Shown here one piece after another: positions 38,660 through 47,752 of a stretch of DNA of 64,000 bases; position 1 is the stretch's first letter, and each line of letters begins with the position of its first letter. Made by a program: the position numbers and the translations under genes. The notes beneath the pieces were generated by a model. The model was not told the origin of the DNA and did no database searches. It saw nothing but the letters and a program-made list of their open reading frames with translations. Origin of the DNA: Yersinia hibernica (GTDB lineage: Bacteria; Pseudomonadota; Gammaproteobacteria; Enterobacterales; Enterobacteriaceae); contig NZ_CP032487.1 in the NCBI RefSeq assembly GCF_004124235.1, forward strand, positions 4,278,001 through 4,342,000. Direction: 5' to 3'.

Positions 38660-38696
38660 CAGCACCCCATACAGCCCCCTAATACGTGGGGTGCTG
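38660..38696. other. Hairpin upstream of dusA
   Basis: CAGCACCCCA (38660-38669) pairs perfectly with TGGGGTGCTG (38687-38696). A T-rich run flanks it on the dusA side. It could be the dusA leader or a terminator for the acyltransferase transcript coming from the other direction; I cannot decide. Confidence 0.5.
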
Positions 38697-38796
38697 AGAT
38701 AGGACAAGGGAAAAGCATGGTCTACTATAGCATAGAAAAACGCCTTCGCGCCGATGGCACTGGCGCGCTATAGTCCAGAGCAATCTCATTAGATTC

Positions 38797-40802
38797 TTAT
38801 TGCGCTAGTTTTTGGAAAACATCTCCAAGAACTAATCTCGCACCAGCATTAGACAAGTGACTTCCATTATTATATAGCCCCCCATCTTTATTAATAATTA
38901 AACAACGGTTATCACTACATAAACTATCAACCGGTTTTATAATAATCAGATTAGGGTTTGGTGTGAGATAGTTATCGAGTGTTTCACCTAAGGAGAGTGC
39001 GGCATAATAACCTTTGGTTCTTTTATCATAGACTTTATTAATATGGGCGCTCGTCAGGTTCAGCAATCTAAAATACTCTATTTTAACATCGGTACTAATG
39101 CTAGGTATTGGGTATATCACAACCACCCGATGCCCTAAAGAAAGTAGTCTATTAATGTTCTCAGCAAGAGATTCCCATACTAACTTTTCACCAATAATAG
39201 GCATGCCGCTCGCTTTTTCCTCACCCTCTTGCACCAATTTAACATCTTTAAATTGAGCATAATTCGCGGCAATTAGAAATGTTTTTTTATTAGTGAAATC
39301 ATTAATCACCTGCCAACGTTGACGATTAATTTCAGGGCACTCAGGGGCAGTACCAAACCATAATTTTTCAGAGACAAATGAACATTGCTCATATGTTAAG
39401 GATATAATACCATGACCTTTTTCCGCTAATTCACTCTGTAACGCATATTCGAATGATGCGGCATAACTATCACCCAGCACAACCCAGCTTTCATCACCAA
39501 ACCTACATGCTTCTAGAGGGCTTCTATTTGCGCAGTCAATTGTTTTTTCATCAGATAGATAATTCTTACCTTCAGAGTTCCCCTTTAGACGCCTAAATTC
39601 AGGGACTTTAAAATCCTCATACATTTTTTTAGCTAAAGGCGACATGAAAGTTTCGGTCTGATCAGATGAACTATTTTTAGCTAATATGAAAACTGAAAAC
39701 ACAATTAAAATAATCGGCGATACAGTAATAACGACCAATTTCCAGCGAGATAACTGTTTTGTCCTAAAGGGTTTTTCAATCAAATAGAACGATAACACAG
39801 AAATAACCATTGACAGTAAAATCAACAAGATGGATGTAAAAGTATTGATTTCACCTATTTTAATTCTATAAAAAACAAATAATGGCTGATGCCAAAGATA
39901 GATAGAATAAGATATCGCCCCAATGAAAATCATTGGTTTAAGTGATAAAAAATTAGATGCTACACCCTTCTCACGAGAGAACAATATTATTAAACAAGTC
40001 CCTAGAACAGGTATTAATGTAATAACAGATGGATGTAGCATACTATCATCAACAAACAAAATGGATAAAATAATTAAAACAAACCCTACGACTGGTAATG
40101 TTTTATAATGAATTTTGCTAATGTTAAGTTTGTTTTCTAAAGTAATAATAGCAACAATACTTCCCGCCATCAGCTCCCACATTCTACTCGGTAACATATA
40201 GAACGCGAAGTTGGGTTGGCGATAGGCTAAAATGTTAGATAACACCAATGAAAGCAAAAAAAGTGAAAATATTATAGTCAGTTTTTTATCTTTAAATCTC
40301 TTACATAACCAAAGACATAAAAAAGGGAAAATCAGATAAAATTGCCACTCAACAGACAAACTCCAAGTATGCAGCAATGGTTTATATTCACTGGAATCTG
40401 ATACATAAGTATCTTCACCAAAAAAGTATAAATTAGACACGAAAAACAAAGATGCCAATAGGGTTTTTACATAAATAACAAGGCTATCAGGTAATAAAAA
40501 ATAAAAAGCCAAAACAGAAGAAACTAATAAAACAGCAATCATCGCTGGTAATATTCTTTTTATTCGTCTAATAAAAAAACTTTTAAAGAAAAAACACCAG
40601 CATTCATCTGCGTAAAAATTATTGTCGTTATCAAGTATCCCGATAATACAAAAAATATATCTACGCCAAGAAAACCACCCTTGAATACCTCATAGCCAAA
40701 AAGAGAAAATTTAACGTGATATAAAAGCACGGATATCACTGCAACAGCCCTTAAGCCATCTAACTCTGCCCTGTATTTGGTGATATCAGAAGACATTTTC
40801 AT
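38797..40802 (-). pseudogene. OafA-type acyltransferase with SGNH domain, interrupted by a frameshift
   Basis: Two frames together make one membrane O-acyltransferase of about 668 residues. The first part (40802-40560) has the acyltransferase-3 start: [20 protein letters not shown] with the active-site His, and [18 protein letters not shown]. It then leaves frame at a run of seven A (plus strand 40573-40579), where one extra T in the coding strand would restore [17 protein letters not shown]. The second part holds LLHTWSLSVEWQFYLIF and many helices, then a periplasmic SGNH domain with VVLGDSYAASFE and GSHLSNAGARLV. Such enzymes O-acetylate O-antigen or other glycans. The region is AT-rich and inserted between dusA and zur, so probably acquired. 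It may be a decayed gene, a phase-variable gene or a sequencing error. Confidence 0.85.
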
Positions 40803-41078
40803 CTCTGTAAAAAATTAGTTTATTTATTTTCCCATAGCAAAAGTAATTTTGCAATATACGAACAATGGTACATGGTAAAATACCATTACTTTGAGTCAGT
40901 AATGCATACTTATCTTTATTTGCGAGGGCTTTAAAACTGCTAAAAAGTTTTACTTTAAATTCACTTAACCCCAAAATTGACACCAGCGTTTTAATCACAG
41001 AATCTATCAATAAAGGGATATTGAGCAACAGGTTAATATGATAAAATCTGTTCCATTCAAACGCTGCGGGATGAAACC

Positions 41079-41588
41079 ATGAACTCAACCAACCAGGAAA
41101 AGCTGCTTGCTCAGGCTGAGAGCCTGTGCCAACAACGTAACGTCCGGCTGACACCGCAACGTCTTGAAGTATTACGCCTCATGGCGCAACAGCCCGGCGC
41201 AATCAGCGCTTATGATTTGTTAGACTTGCTCCGTGTTTCCGAGCCGCAAGCTAAACCGCCAACGGTCTACCGCGCATTAGATTTTTTGCTCGAACAAGGG
41301 TTTATTCACCGAGTAGAGTCAGCTAACAGCTATGTGTTGTGCCATCATTTTGAAGAGCCAACTCATACCTCCGCACTCTTTATCTGCGATCGCTGCAAGA
41401 TTGTGACTGAACGCCCGACTGTAGGTATTGAAGAAGCACTGGCACAGTTAGCAAAACAGTCTGGTTTTACATTGCGCCATAGCGTGGTGGAAGCCCATGG
41501 CTTATGCACTAAATGTGGGGAGGTTGAAGCATGTGAAAGCCACGATCATTGTGATCATGACCATTCTATTGTGATGAAAAAAAAATAA
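41079..41588 (+). CDS. zur: Zinc uptake regulator
   Basis: Fur-family repressor that controls zinc import (znuABC and others) when Zn2+ is bound. 169 residues, homologous to E. coli Zur: winged helix with LTPQRLEVLRLMAQQPG and KPPTVYRALDFLLEQG (residues about 26-70), then the metal-binding half with FICDRCKIV, GLCTKCGEVEAC (CxxC sites) and a His-rich tail CESHDHCDHDHS. As in E. coli it lies near dusA and yjbJ, but here the acyltransferase lies between. Confidence 0.95.
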   Translation: MNSTNQEKLLAQAESLCQQRNVRLTPQRLEVLRLMAQQPGAISAYDLLDLLRVSEPQAKPPTVYRALDFLLEQGFIHRVESANSYVLCHHFEEPTHTSALFICDRCKIVTERPTVGIEEALAQLAKQSGFTLRHSVVEAHGLCTKCGEVEACESHDHCDHDHSIVMKKK

Positions 41589-41849
41589 ATATCTGGCGAT
41601 AAAGGTCAGCCCGTTATCAATATAGTAATAATACAGTAATAGGTTGAATTAGAATATGCGTTAAATAACACTGCCATGATAATAAATAGAAGGTACCACA
41701 GGACACGTCCTTGTGTCTTATCGATATTAGATTAGGACTAAATAGAATACTTTCCATTATTAACATCACTATGTAATAACGTATATTCTATGAAATGAAA
41801 GACCCAATATAATTTATATCGACATCAATTAAATTCCTTTTTAAGGCTG

Positions 41850-42059
41850 TTACCAGCGGTATTTGCTGTGGTCTTCCCAAGCTTTAACTTCTTTCTCGGC
41901 TTGCTCTTTCTGATAGCCGTATTTCTCTTGGATCTTACCTACTAGTTGGTCGCGCTTACCTTCAATAACGGTTAGGTCATCGTCAGTCAGTTTGCCCCAT
42001 TTCTCTTTAATTTTACCTTTGAACTGCTTCCAGTTACCGTCAGCTTGATCTTTATTCAT
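41850..42059 (-). CDS. yjbJ: CsbD-family stress protein YjbJ
   Basis: 69-residue, highly charged soluble protein (MNKDQADGNWKQFKGKIKEK; GKRDQLVGKIQEKYGYQ). CsbD-like proteins are abundant under stationary phase and osmotic stress; the biochemical role is unknown. GGAGTT lies before the ATG. Position next to lexA and zur is as in E. coli. Confidence 0.93.
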   Translation of the reverse strand: MNKDQADGNWKQFKGKIKEKWGKLTDDDLTVIEGKRDQLVGKIQEKYGYQKEQAEKEVKAWEDHSKYRW

Positions 42060-42405
42060 AATAACTCCGCTATCTTGGAATAAGTTAATTCGGTACGATA
42101 AACATTCTTTATAAAACTAATATTTTCTTAAATTAGTCACTCACAGTCTTAATTTAAATTAAGCATGATTATTTTATTTACCGTATAAATAACTATAGCA
42201 GAGGATATTAATAACTGAAGGAAAACCAATGTTACTGGTCGCAATGATGACCATAAGTGAATAACGAAACCATATTATATTCAGTTAAAACAGTAGGTAA
42301 TAACGTATTATCGGATTGTTCTCAATATAAAGTGAATTAACAGAACAGAAGGTTATATGAACAATATACCCTCTAAATAAAGAGGGTATACATCAACAAC
42401 TAGAA
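42060..42405. other. AT-rich spacer between yjbJ and lexA
   Basis: No gene is visible. Near lexA there is a perfect 8-bp hairpin, TACCCTCT (42367-42374) and AGAGGGTA (42381-42388), which is probably the lexA terminator although its T-run is weak. No dinF gene follows lexA, unlike in E. coli. The other half of the spacer carries the yjbJ promoter, which I cannot place. Confidence 0.6.
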
Positions 42406-43014
42406 TCAGATCCAGTCGCCATTGCGGATGACACCAACAGCCAGTCCTTCAATGGTGAAACTTTGTTCACGCAGATCGACAATAATCGGCTGGAACTCGC
42501 TATTTTCAGGAAGAAGCTGCACGATATTACCTTGTTTTTTCAAGCGTTTTACTGTGACTTCATCATCAATTCGCGCGACAACCACTTGTCCGTTACGCAC
42601 ATCTTGCGTTTTATGCACCGCCAGTAGGTCACCATCCAGAATACCGATATCTCTCATCGACATCCCATTAACCCGCAGTAGGAAATCTGCGCTTGGCTTA
42701 AACATGGAAGGGTCGACTTTGTAGTGCCCTTCAATATGTTGCTGTGCCAGCAAGGGTTCACCTGCTGCAACCCGGCCAATCAACGGTAGGCCATCTTCTT
42801 CTTCCATCAGTAAACGAATACCGCGGGAAGCGCCAGAAACAATCTCAATAACACCCTTGCGGGCCAATGCTTTTAAATGCTCTTCAGCGGCGTTAGGAGA
42901 GCGGAATCCCAGACGCTGCGCAATTTCGGCACGGGTCGGCGGCATGCCAGTTTGCGATAGGTGATCGCGCACCAGGTCATAAACCTCTTGCTGTCTGGTC
43001 GTAAGTGCTTTCAT
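42406..43014 (-). CDS. lexA: LexA repressor (SOS regulator)
   Basis: Represses DNA damage genes and self-cleaves with RecA. 202 residues. N-terminal winged helix ([37 protein letters not shown]), cleavage site VAAGEP (Ala-Gly near residue 84), catalytic serine in [20 protein letters not shown] near 119 and lysine in [17 protein letters not shown] near 156. The upstream region has two LexA boxes, so autoregulation is intact. Its usual E. coli partner dinF is missing here. Confidence 0.98.
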   Translation of the reverse strand: MKALTTRQQEVYDLVRDHLSQTGMPPTRAEIAQRLGFRSPNAAEEHLKALARKGVIEIVSGASRGIRLLMEEEDGLPLIGRVAAGEPLLAQQHIEGHYKVDPSMFKPSADFLLRVNGMSMRDIGILDGDLLAVHKTQDVRNGQVVVARIDDEVTVKRLKKQGNIVQLLPENSEFQPIIVDLREQSFTIEGLAVGVIRNGDWI

Positions 43015-43022
43015 TTCGCCCC

Positions 43023-43059
43023 CTGTTTGTTTATACAGTCTTGCTGTGAGTATATACAG
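43023..43059 (-). promoter_or_regulatory. Two LexA boxes before lexA
   Basis: CTGTTTGTTTATACAG (43023-43038) and CTGTGAGTATATACAG (43044-43059), both of the form CTGT-N8-ACAG and separated by 5 bases, directly upstream of the lexA start. E. coli lexA also has a tandem pair. Confidence 0.93.
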
Positions 43060-43167
43060 GTAAACCTGTATTGGGAACCAAAGAGTGAATAAAAACAGGG
43101 ATTAATCACAGCTTATTTTTATTGTGTTGCTCACCGTGCCCAAAGCCACGATATTTCAGCCACACAA

Positions 43168-43536
43168 CTAGCCCACATGTTGCCAGAGCACCGTTATCCA
43201 GATAAAAAGCGCCAGCAGGATAGCGAGAAACACAGCGGCAGACCCCATATCTTTGGCACGGCCTGAAAGTTCATGGAATTCACTGCCGATGCGATCAACT
43301 ACTGCTTCAATGGCACTATTGATGACTTCAATAATGATCACTAACGCGACACTGCCAATCAATAAAATGCGCGCTAAAGCATCTACATCTAGCCAGAAGG
43401 CCAGTATGATAGCGACGATGGCAGCTACTGATTCTTGGCGAAATGCGGCTTCGTTTTTCCAGGCAGCACTGAGGCCTTTCATCGAATAACCGGCCGCTTT
43501 ATAGATTCGGGTAAGCCCTGTTGATTGATTCGCCAT
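43168..43536 (-). CDS. dgkA: Diacylglycerol kinase
   Basis: Small integral membrane enzyme of 122 residues that phosphorylates diacylglycerol released by membrane-derived oligosaccharide or lipid A modification. Three hydrophobic helices. The active-site block is EVINSAIEAVVDRIG. Similar to E. coli DgkA in length and sequence. Divergent from plsB over a 126-base spacer. Confidence 0.96.
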   Translation of the reverse strand: MANQSTGLTRIYKAAGYSMKGLSAAWKNEAAFRQESVAAIVAIILAFWLDVDALARILLIGSVALVIIIEVINSAIEAVVDRIGSEFHELSGRAKDMGSAAVFLAILLALFIWITVLWQHVG

Positions 43537-43662
43537 GTTTTATTGCCTTTATCTTAAGTTAATGATGAGCTTTGCCGCTTTCTGTTATCTTATCACCACA
43601 GATCTCAAAACCAGTTTCTGGTATCCTTGCGACGAATTGCTAACAAGAGGCTTCATGTCGTT

Positions 43663-46131
43663 ATGTCAGGTTGGCGTAAAATATATTATAAGTTACTGAA
43701 TTTACCACTTAAACTGTTGGTAAAAAGCAAGGTTATTCCGGCAGATCCTGTGACTGAGTTAGGGTTAGACCCTTCTCGTCCTATTCTGTACGTTTTGCCT
43801 TACAATTCTAAGGCTGATTTGCTGACTTTGCGAGCGCAGTGTCAGGCGCAGGATCTGCCCGACCCATTGATTCCATTGGAAATCGATGCCGTGCAACTGC
43901 CGAGTCATGTGTTTATCGATAATGGCCCTCGAGTCTTTCGTTATTACGCACCTAAGCAAGAGTCGGTCAAGCTGTTCCACGATTATCTAGATCTGCACCG
44001 CAATAATCCGGAGCTGGACATTCAAATGTTGCCGGTTTCCGTGATGTTTGGTCGTTCGCCAGGGCGTGAAGGCCATGGTACGCCGCATCTGCGTGTGCTG
44101 AATGGTGTGCAGAAATTCTTTGCCGTATTGTGGCTGGGCCGCGATAGCTTTGTGCGTTTCTCGACCACGGTTTCATTGCGTCGGATGGCCAGTGAGCATG
44201 GCACCGATAAAACGATAGCCCATAAGCTGGCGCGCGTGGCGCGGATGCACTTCTCCCGTCAACGTCTGGCCGCTGTCGGCCCGAGCTTGCCAGATCGCCA
44301 AGACCTCTTCAAAAAGCTGTTGGCTTCCAAGGCGATTGAAAAAGCCGTGGCGGATGAAGCACGTACCAAGAAAATCTCCCATGAAAAAGCGCAGCAAAAT
44401 GCGATTACGCTAATGGAAGAGATCGCCGCAGACTTCTCTTATGAAGCCGTGCGTCTGTCTGACAGGGTATTGAGCTGGACGTGGAACCGTTTGTATCAGG
44501 GTATTAATGTCCATAATGCAGAGCGCGTACGGCAGTTAGCGCAAGATGGCCATGAGATAGTCTATGTGCCTTGCCATCGCAGCCATATGGATTACCTGCT
44601 GCTCTCTTACGTGCTTTATCATCAAGGGCTTGTACCGCCACATATTGCTGCCGGTATTAACCTTAACTTCTGGCCTGCCGGCCCGATTTTCCGCCGTTTA
44701 GGGGCTTTCTTTATCCGCCGTACCTTTAAAGGCAACAAACTCTACTCAACCGTGTTCCGCGAATATCTGGGCGAATTATTCACCCGCGGCTATTCCGTCG
44801 AGTATTTTGTTGAAGGTGGGCGCTCACGAACCGGCCGCCTGCTAGAACCGAAAACCGGCACGCTGTCGATGACGATTCAAGCCATGTTACGTGGCGGTTC
44901 GCGGCCCATCACGCTGGTGCCAATTTATATTGGCTACGAGCATGTGATGGAAGTGGGTACTTACGCCAAAGAGCTGCGAGGAGCCACCAAAGAGAAAGAA
45001 AACCTGTTGCAGATGTTGCGTGGCCTGCGCAAGTTGCGCAATCTGGGTCAGGGCTATGTCAACTTTGGTGAGCCAATCCCGCTGACCACTTATCTGAACA
45101 CCAATGTACCGCAATGGCGGGATGCGATTGATCCCATTGAAGCACAGCGCCCGAGCTGGCTGACACCGGTGGTAAATGATTTGGCCGGTAAGATTATGGT
45201 CAGAATTAACAATGCTGCGGCAGCAAATGCCATGAACCTGTGTTCGACCGCGTTGTTAGCTTCACGTCAGCGTTCACTAACCCGTGAGCAATTGTTGGAG
45301 CAACTTGAGTGCTACCTGCAACTGATGCGCAATGCGCCTTATGCGAAAGATGTCACTGTGCCGGATAAAACACCGGAAGAGCTGCTTAATCACGCCTTAA
45401 ATATGAATAAGTTTGAGGTGGAGAAAGACAATATTGGTGACATTATCATCTTGCCACGGGAACAAGCCGTGCTGATGACTTACTATCGCAATAATATCCA
45501 GCACTTGCTGATGTTACCGTCACTGATAGCCAGTATGGTGATGTACCACCGTCGCATTACCCGCGCGGAATTATTGCGCCAAATCAGTATGATTTATCCA
45601 ATGTTGAAAGCTGAACTGTTCCTGCATTACAGCAAAGAGCAGTTGCCACAAACCTTGGATACATTGATAGATGAACTGGCTCGCCAGCAGCTGATTTGCG
45701 ATAAAGGGGATGAATTGGTGCTGAACCCAGCCCGCATTCGCCCTCTGCAATTACTGGCCGCTGGTGTGCGTGAAACCTTGCAACGCTACGCAATTACACT
45801 GTCATTACTCAGTGCTAACCCAAGTATCAACCGTGGTGCATTGGAAAAAGAAAGCCGGATTATGGCGCAGCGTTTGTCTGTACTGCATGGGATTAATGCC
45901 CCAGAATTCTTCGATAAAGCCGTGTTCTCGACACTGGTCGGCACCTTGCGCGAAGAAGGCTACATCAGCGACAGCGGTGATGCCATTCAGGAACATACAC
46001 TGGAAGTTTACAATATGCTGAGTGCGTTGATGACGCCGGAAGTGAAGCTGACAATCGAAAGCGTCAGTATGCCGGCGGAAACCAACAATCAGTTACCCGC
46101 CCCTGAGGCCGAGGATGAATCGGAAGATTAA
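43663..46131 (+). CDS. plsB: Glycerol-3-phosphate acyltransferase
   Basis: Inner membrane enzyme that acylates sn-1 of glycerol-3-phosphate with acyl-CoA or acyl-ACP, the first step of phospholipid synthesis. I start at ATG 43663 ([17 protein letters not shown]), as in E. coli, giving 822 residues; the frame from 43627 starts with TTG and adds 12 residues. The acyltransferase motifs are [16 protein letters not shown] (HX4D) near residue 310, [11 protein letters not shown] and [11 protein letters not shown]. An AGAGG ribosome site lies 12 bases upstream, a little far. Confidence 0.97.
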   Translation: MSGWRKIYYKLLNLPLKLLVKSKVIPADPVTELGLDPSRPILYVLPYNSKADLLTLRAQCQAQDLPDPLIPLEIDAVQLPSHVFIDNGPRVFRYYAPKQESVKLFHDYLDLHRNNPELDIQMLPVSVMFGRSPGREGHGTPHLRVLNGVQKFFAVLWLGRDSFVRFSTTVSLRRMASEHGTDKTIAHKLARVARMHFSRQRLAAVGPSLPDRQDLFKKLLASKAIEKAVADEARTKKISHEKAQQNAITLMEEIAADFSYEAVRLSDRVLSWTWNRLYQGINVHNAERVRQLAQDGHEIVYVPCHRSHMDYLLLSYVLYHQGLVPPHIAAGINLNFWPAGPIFRRLGAFFIRRTFKGNKLYSTVFREYLGELFTRGYSVEYFVEGGRSRTGRLLEPKTGTLSMTIQAMLRGGSRPITLVPIYIGYEHVMEVGTYAKELRGATKEKENLLQMLRGLRKLRNLGQGYVNFGEPIPLTTYLNTNVPQWRDAIDPIEAQRPSWLTPVVNDLAGKIMVRINNAAAANAMNLCSTALLASRQRSLTREQLLEQLECYLQLMRNAPYAKDVTVPDKTPEELLNHALNMNKFEVEKDNIGDIIILPREQAVLMTYYRNNIQHLLMLPSLIASMVMYHRRITRAELLRQISMIYPMLKAELFLHYSKEQLPQTLDTLIDELARQQLICDKGDELVLNPARIRPLQLLAAGVRETLQRYAITLSLLSANPSINRGALEKESRIMAQRLSVLHGINAPEFFDKAVFSTLVGTLREEGYISDSGDAIQEHTLEVYNMLSALMTPEVKLTIESVSMPAETNNQLPAPEAEDESED

Positions 46132-46157
46132 TCCTGTAAGAGAAAAATGAAGAACAG

Positions 46158-46190
46158 AATGGCCAGATTTATCATCTGGCCATTTTTTTA
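46158..46190. terminator. Terminator between plsB and ubiA
   Basis: AATGGCCAGAT (46158-46168) pairs perfectly with ATCTGGCCATT (46174-46184). TTTTTTA follows on the plus strand. It overlaps the end of ubiA by a few bases and serves the convergent pair. Confidence 0.92.
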
Positions 46191-47054
46191 TATGTAACTC
46201 ACCAAAATGCCGAGAAACAGCACCAGCCCCACATAATTATTATTCAGGAAGGCACGGAAGCAAGGATCGCGTTCACGCTGGGCAATCATCTTCTGTTGAT
46301 GAACAAACAGCGCACCTGCCAGCAAAACTGACCCATAAAATGCGCCACCCAAATTCATCAACCAGCCAATAGTGACCATTAAAATCAACGTGGCCAATTG
46401 CAGCAACCCGATGATTAATTTGTCGCGCTGACCAAATAAAATGGCTGTGGATTTAACACCAATTTTCAGGTCATCATTACGATCCACCATGGCATATTGC
46501 GTGTCATAAGCGACTGTCCAGCAAATATTAGCGAGCAAAAGTAGCCAGCATACCAACGGCAAACTCTCACTCACGGCGGCAAAACCCATAGGGATTGACC
46601 AACCAAATGCGGCCCCCAGTACTACCTGCGGCAAGTGAGTGACCCGTTTCATAAAGGGATATACCCAAGCCAAAGCCAGTGCAGCCAGCGATAGCCAGAT
46701 GGTCATGCTATTGAGTGTTAATACCAAACCAAATGACATCAGCACCAATACGACAAACAGGATTTTACTTTCTTTCTCGCTGATAAGCCCGCTTGGCAAG
46801 GGCCGGGATGCCGTGCGTTTGACAAAGCCATCAATCCGTCGGTCAGCATAATCATTAACAACACAACCGGCGGCGCGCATGAAAAACACCCCCAAGACAA
46901 AAACAATCAATATTTTGGTGTCAGGAATGCCGTGCCCCGCTAACCATAGTGCCCACAAAGTCGGCCATAGCAATAATAGTGAGCCAATGGGTTTATCAAT
47001 GCGCATTAGACGACAATATGCCAGCCATTTGCTCTGAACAGTACTTTCCTTCAA
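46188..47054 (-). CDS. ubiA: 4-hydroxybenzoate octaprenyltransferase
   Basis: Membrane prenyltransferase of ubiquinone synthesis. About eight helices. Mg-prenyl-phosphate motifs [10 protein letters not shown] near residue 75 and [13 protein letters not shown] near 200. I take the TTG at 47054 (reading [13 protein letters not shown]), which gives the 288 residues of the Y. pestis protein as I recall it; GGAG lies 9 bases before it. The longer GTG start at 47090 is possible. Follows ubiC by a short spacer, so probably one operon ubiCA. Confidence 0.95.
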   Translation of the reverse strand: MKESTVQSKWLAYCRLMRIDKPIGSLLLLWPTLWALWLAGHGIPDTKILIVFVLGVFFMRAAGCVVNDYADRRIDGFVKRTASRPLPSGLISEKESKILFVVLVLMSFGLVLTLNSMTIWLSLAALALAWVYPFMKRVTHLPQVVLGAAFGWSIPMGFAAVSESLPLVCWLLLLANICWTVAYDTQYAMVDRNDDLKIGVKSTAILFGQRDKLIIGLLQLATLILMVTIGWLMNLGGAFYGSVLLAGALFVHQQKMIAQRERDPCFRAFLNNNYVGLVLFLGILVSYI

Positions 47055-47103
47055 TTTATTGCTCTCCAAAATCTCACCACCACATGACACGGCTAGAACA
47101 GCA

Positions 47104-47610
47104 TTATTTGGTATAAAGCGGCGAGGCCGGTAAAAAAACTTCAGTCAGTAACAAGGGCTTACCGGATAAACGAAGTAACGAACGGCGCGCCCAAAGGCTA
47201 TCTTGTCGCCCGACTTGAATATAATCGCGGGTTAAATTATTACCACCAAATAAATAGCGCCCAAGCGGTAATGTGCCTAAATCCACCAGCGAGCGGTCCG
47301 GGCCAGACAAGGTTTCTTGCGGGATAACCGTGCGACCAAGCAACCACGGCTCATTATCACCACACAGAATGATTTCTCGTAACCAATAGCGCTCACTGAC
47401 CGGCAGGTGTTCGGCATCTTCACCTAACTCATTATGGGTAATAAAGCATTCGCGCTGCGGTTCAACATGCACCCGCTGACAATGTTGCTCAAAACGCCGG
47501 GTCATTGATCCCAACTCCATCAGCCAGTCAGCAATGTCCACGGGAAGAGTTGGGCGCTCAATGGCACACCATTGAATGGGTTTTAAAATTGATGCATTGC
47601 CGGTCAGCAT
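47104..47610 (-). CDS. ubiC: Chorismate pyruvate-lyase
   Basis: Cytoplasmic enzyme that makes 4-hydroxybenzoate from chorismate, the first step of ubiquinone synthesis. I start at ATG 47610 ([20 protein letters not shown]), giving 168 residues, near the family length; the earlier frame to 47685 is unsupported. Conserved blocks are [35 protein letters not shown] and PLGRYLFGG. First gene of the ubiC-ubiA pair. Confidence 0.94.
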   Translation of the reverse strand: MLTGNASILKPIQWCAIERPTLPVDIADWLMELGSMTRRFEQHCQRVHVEPQRECFITHNELGEDAEHLPVSERYWLREIILCGDNEPWLLGRTVIPQETLSGPDRSLVDLGTLPLGRYLFGGNNLTRDYIQVGRQDSLWARRSLLRLSGKPLLLTEVFLPASPLYTK

Positions 47611-47752
47611 GCGAGTCGCTCCCTGCCGAGGATAAAATACGCATCCTCGCAATTGGTCATTGGTGGTCAGTAAATAGGGCATCATTGTAGCGCAGAATAG
47701 ATATCGAGCGACATCAGGTTACGGGTTTATTACGCCCGGCAACATCGCGCCA

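Noticed and set aside
40560-40802. 80-residue frame as an independent small protein
   Set aside because: It is the first part of the acyltransferase and loses frame at a homopolymer run; not a separate gene.
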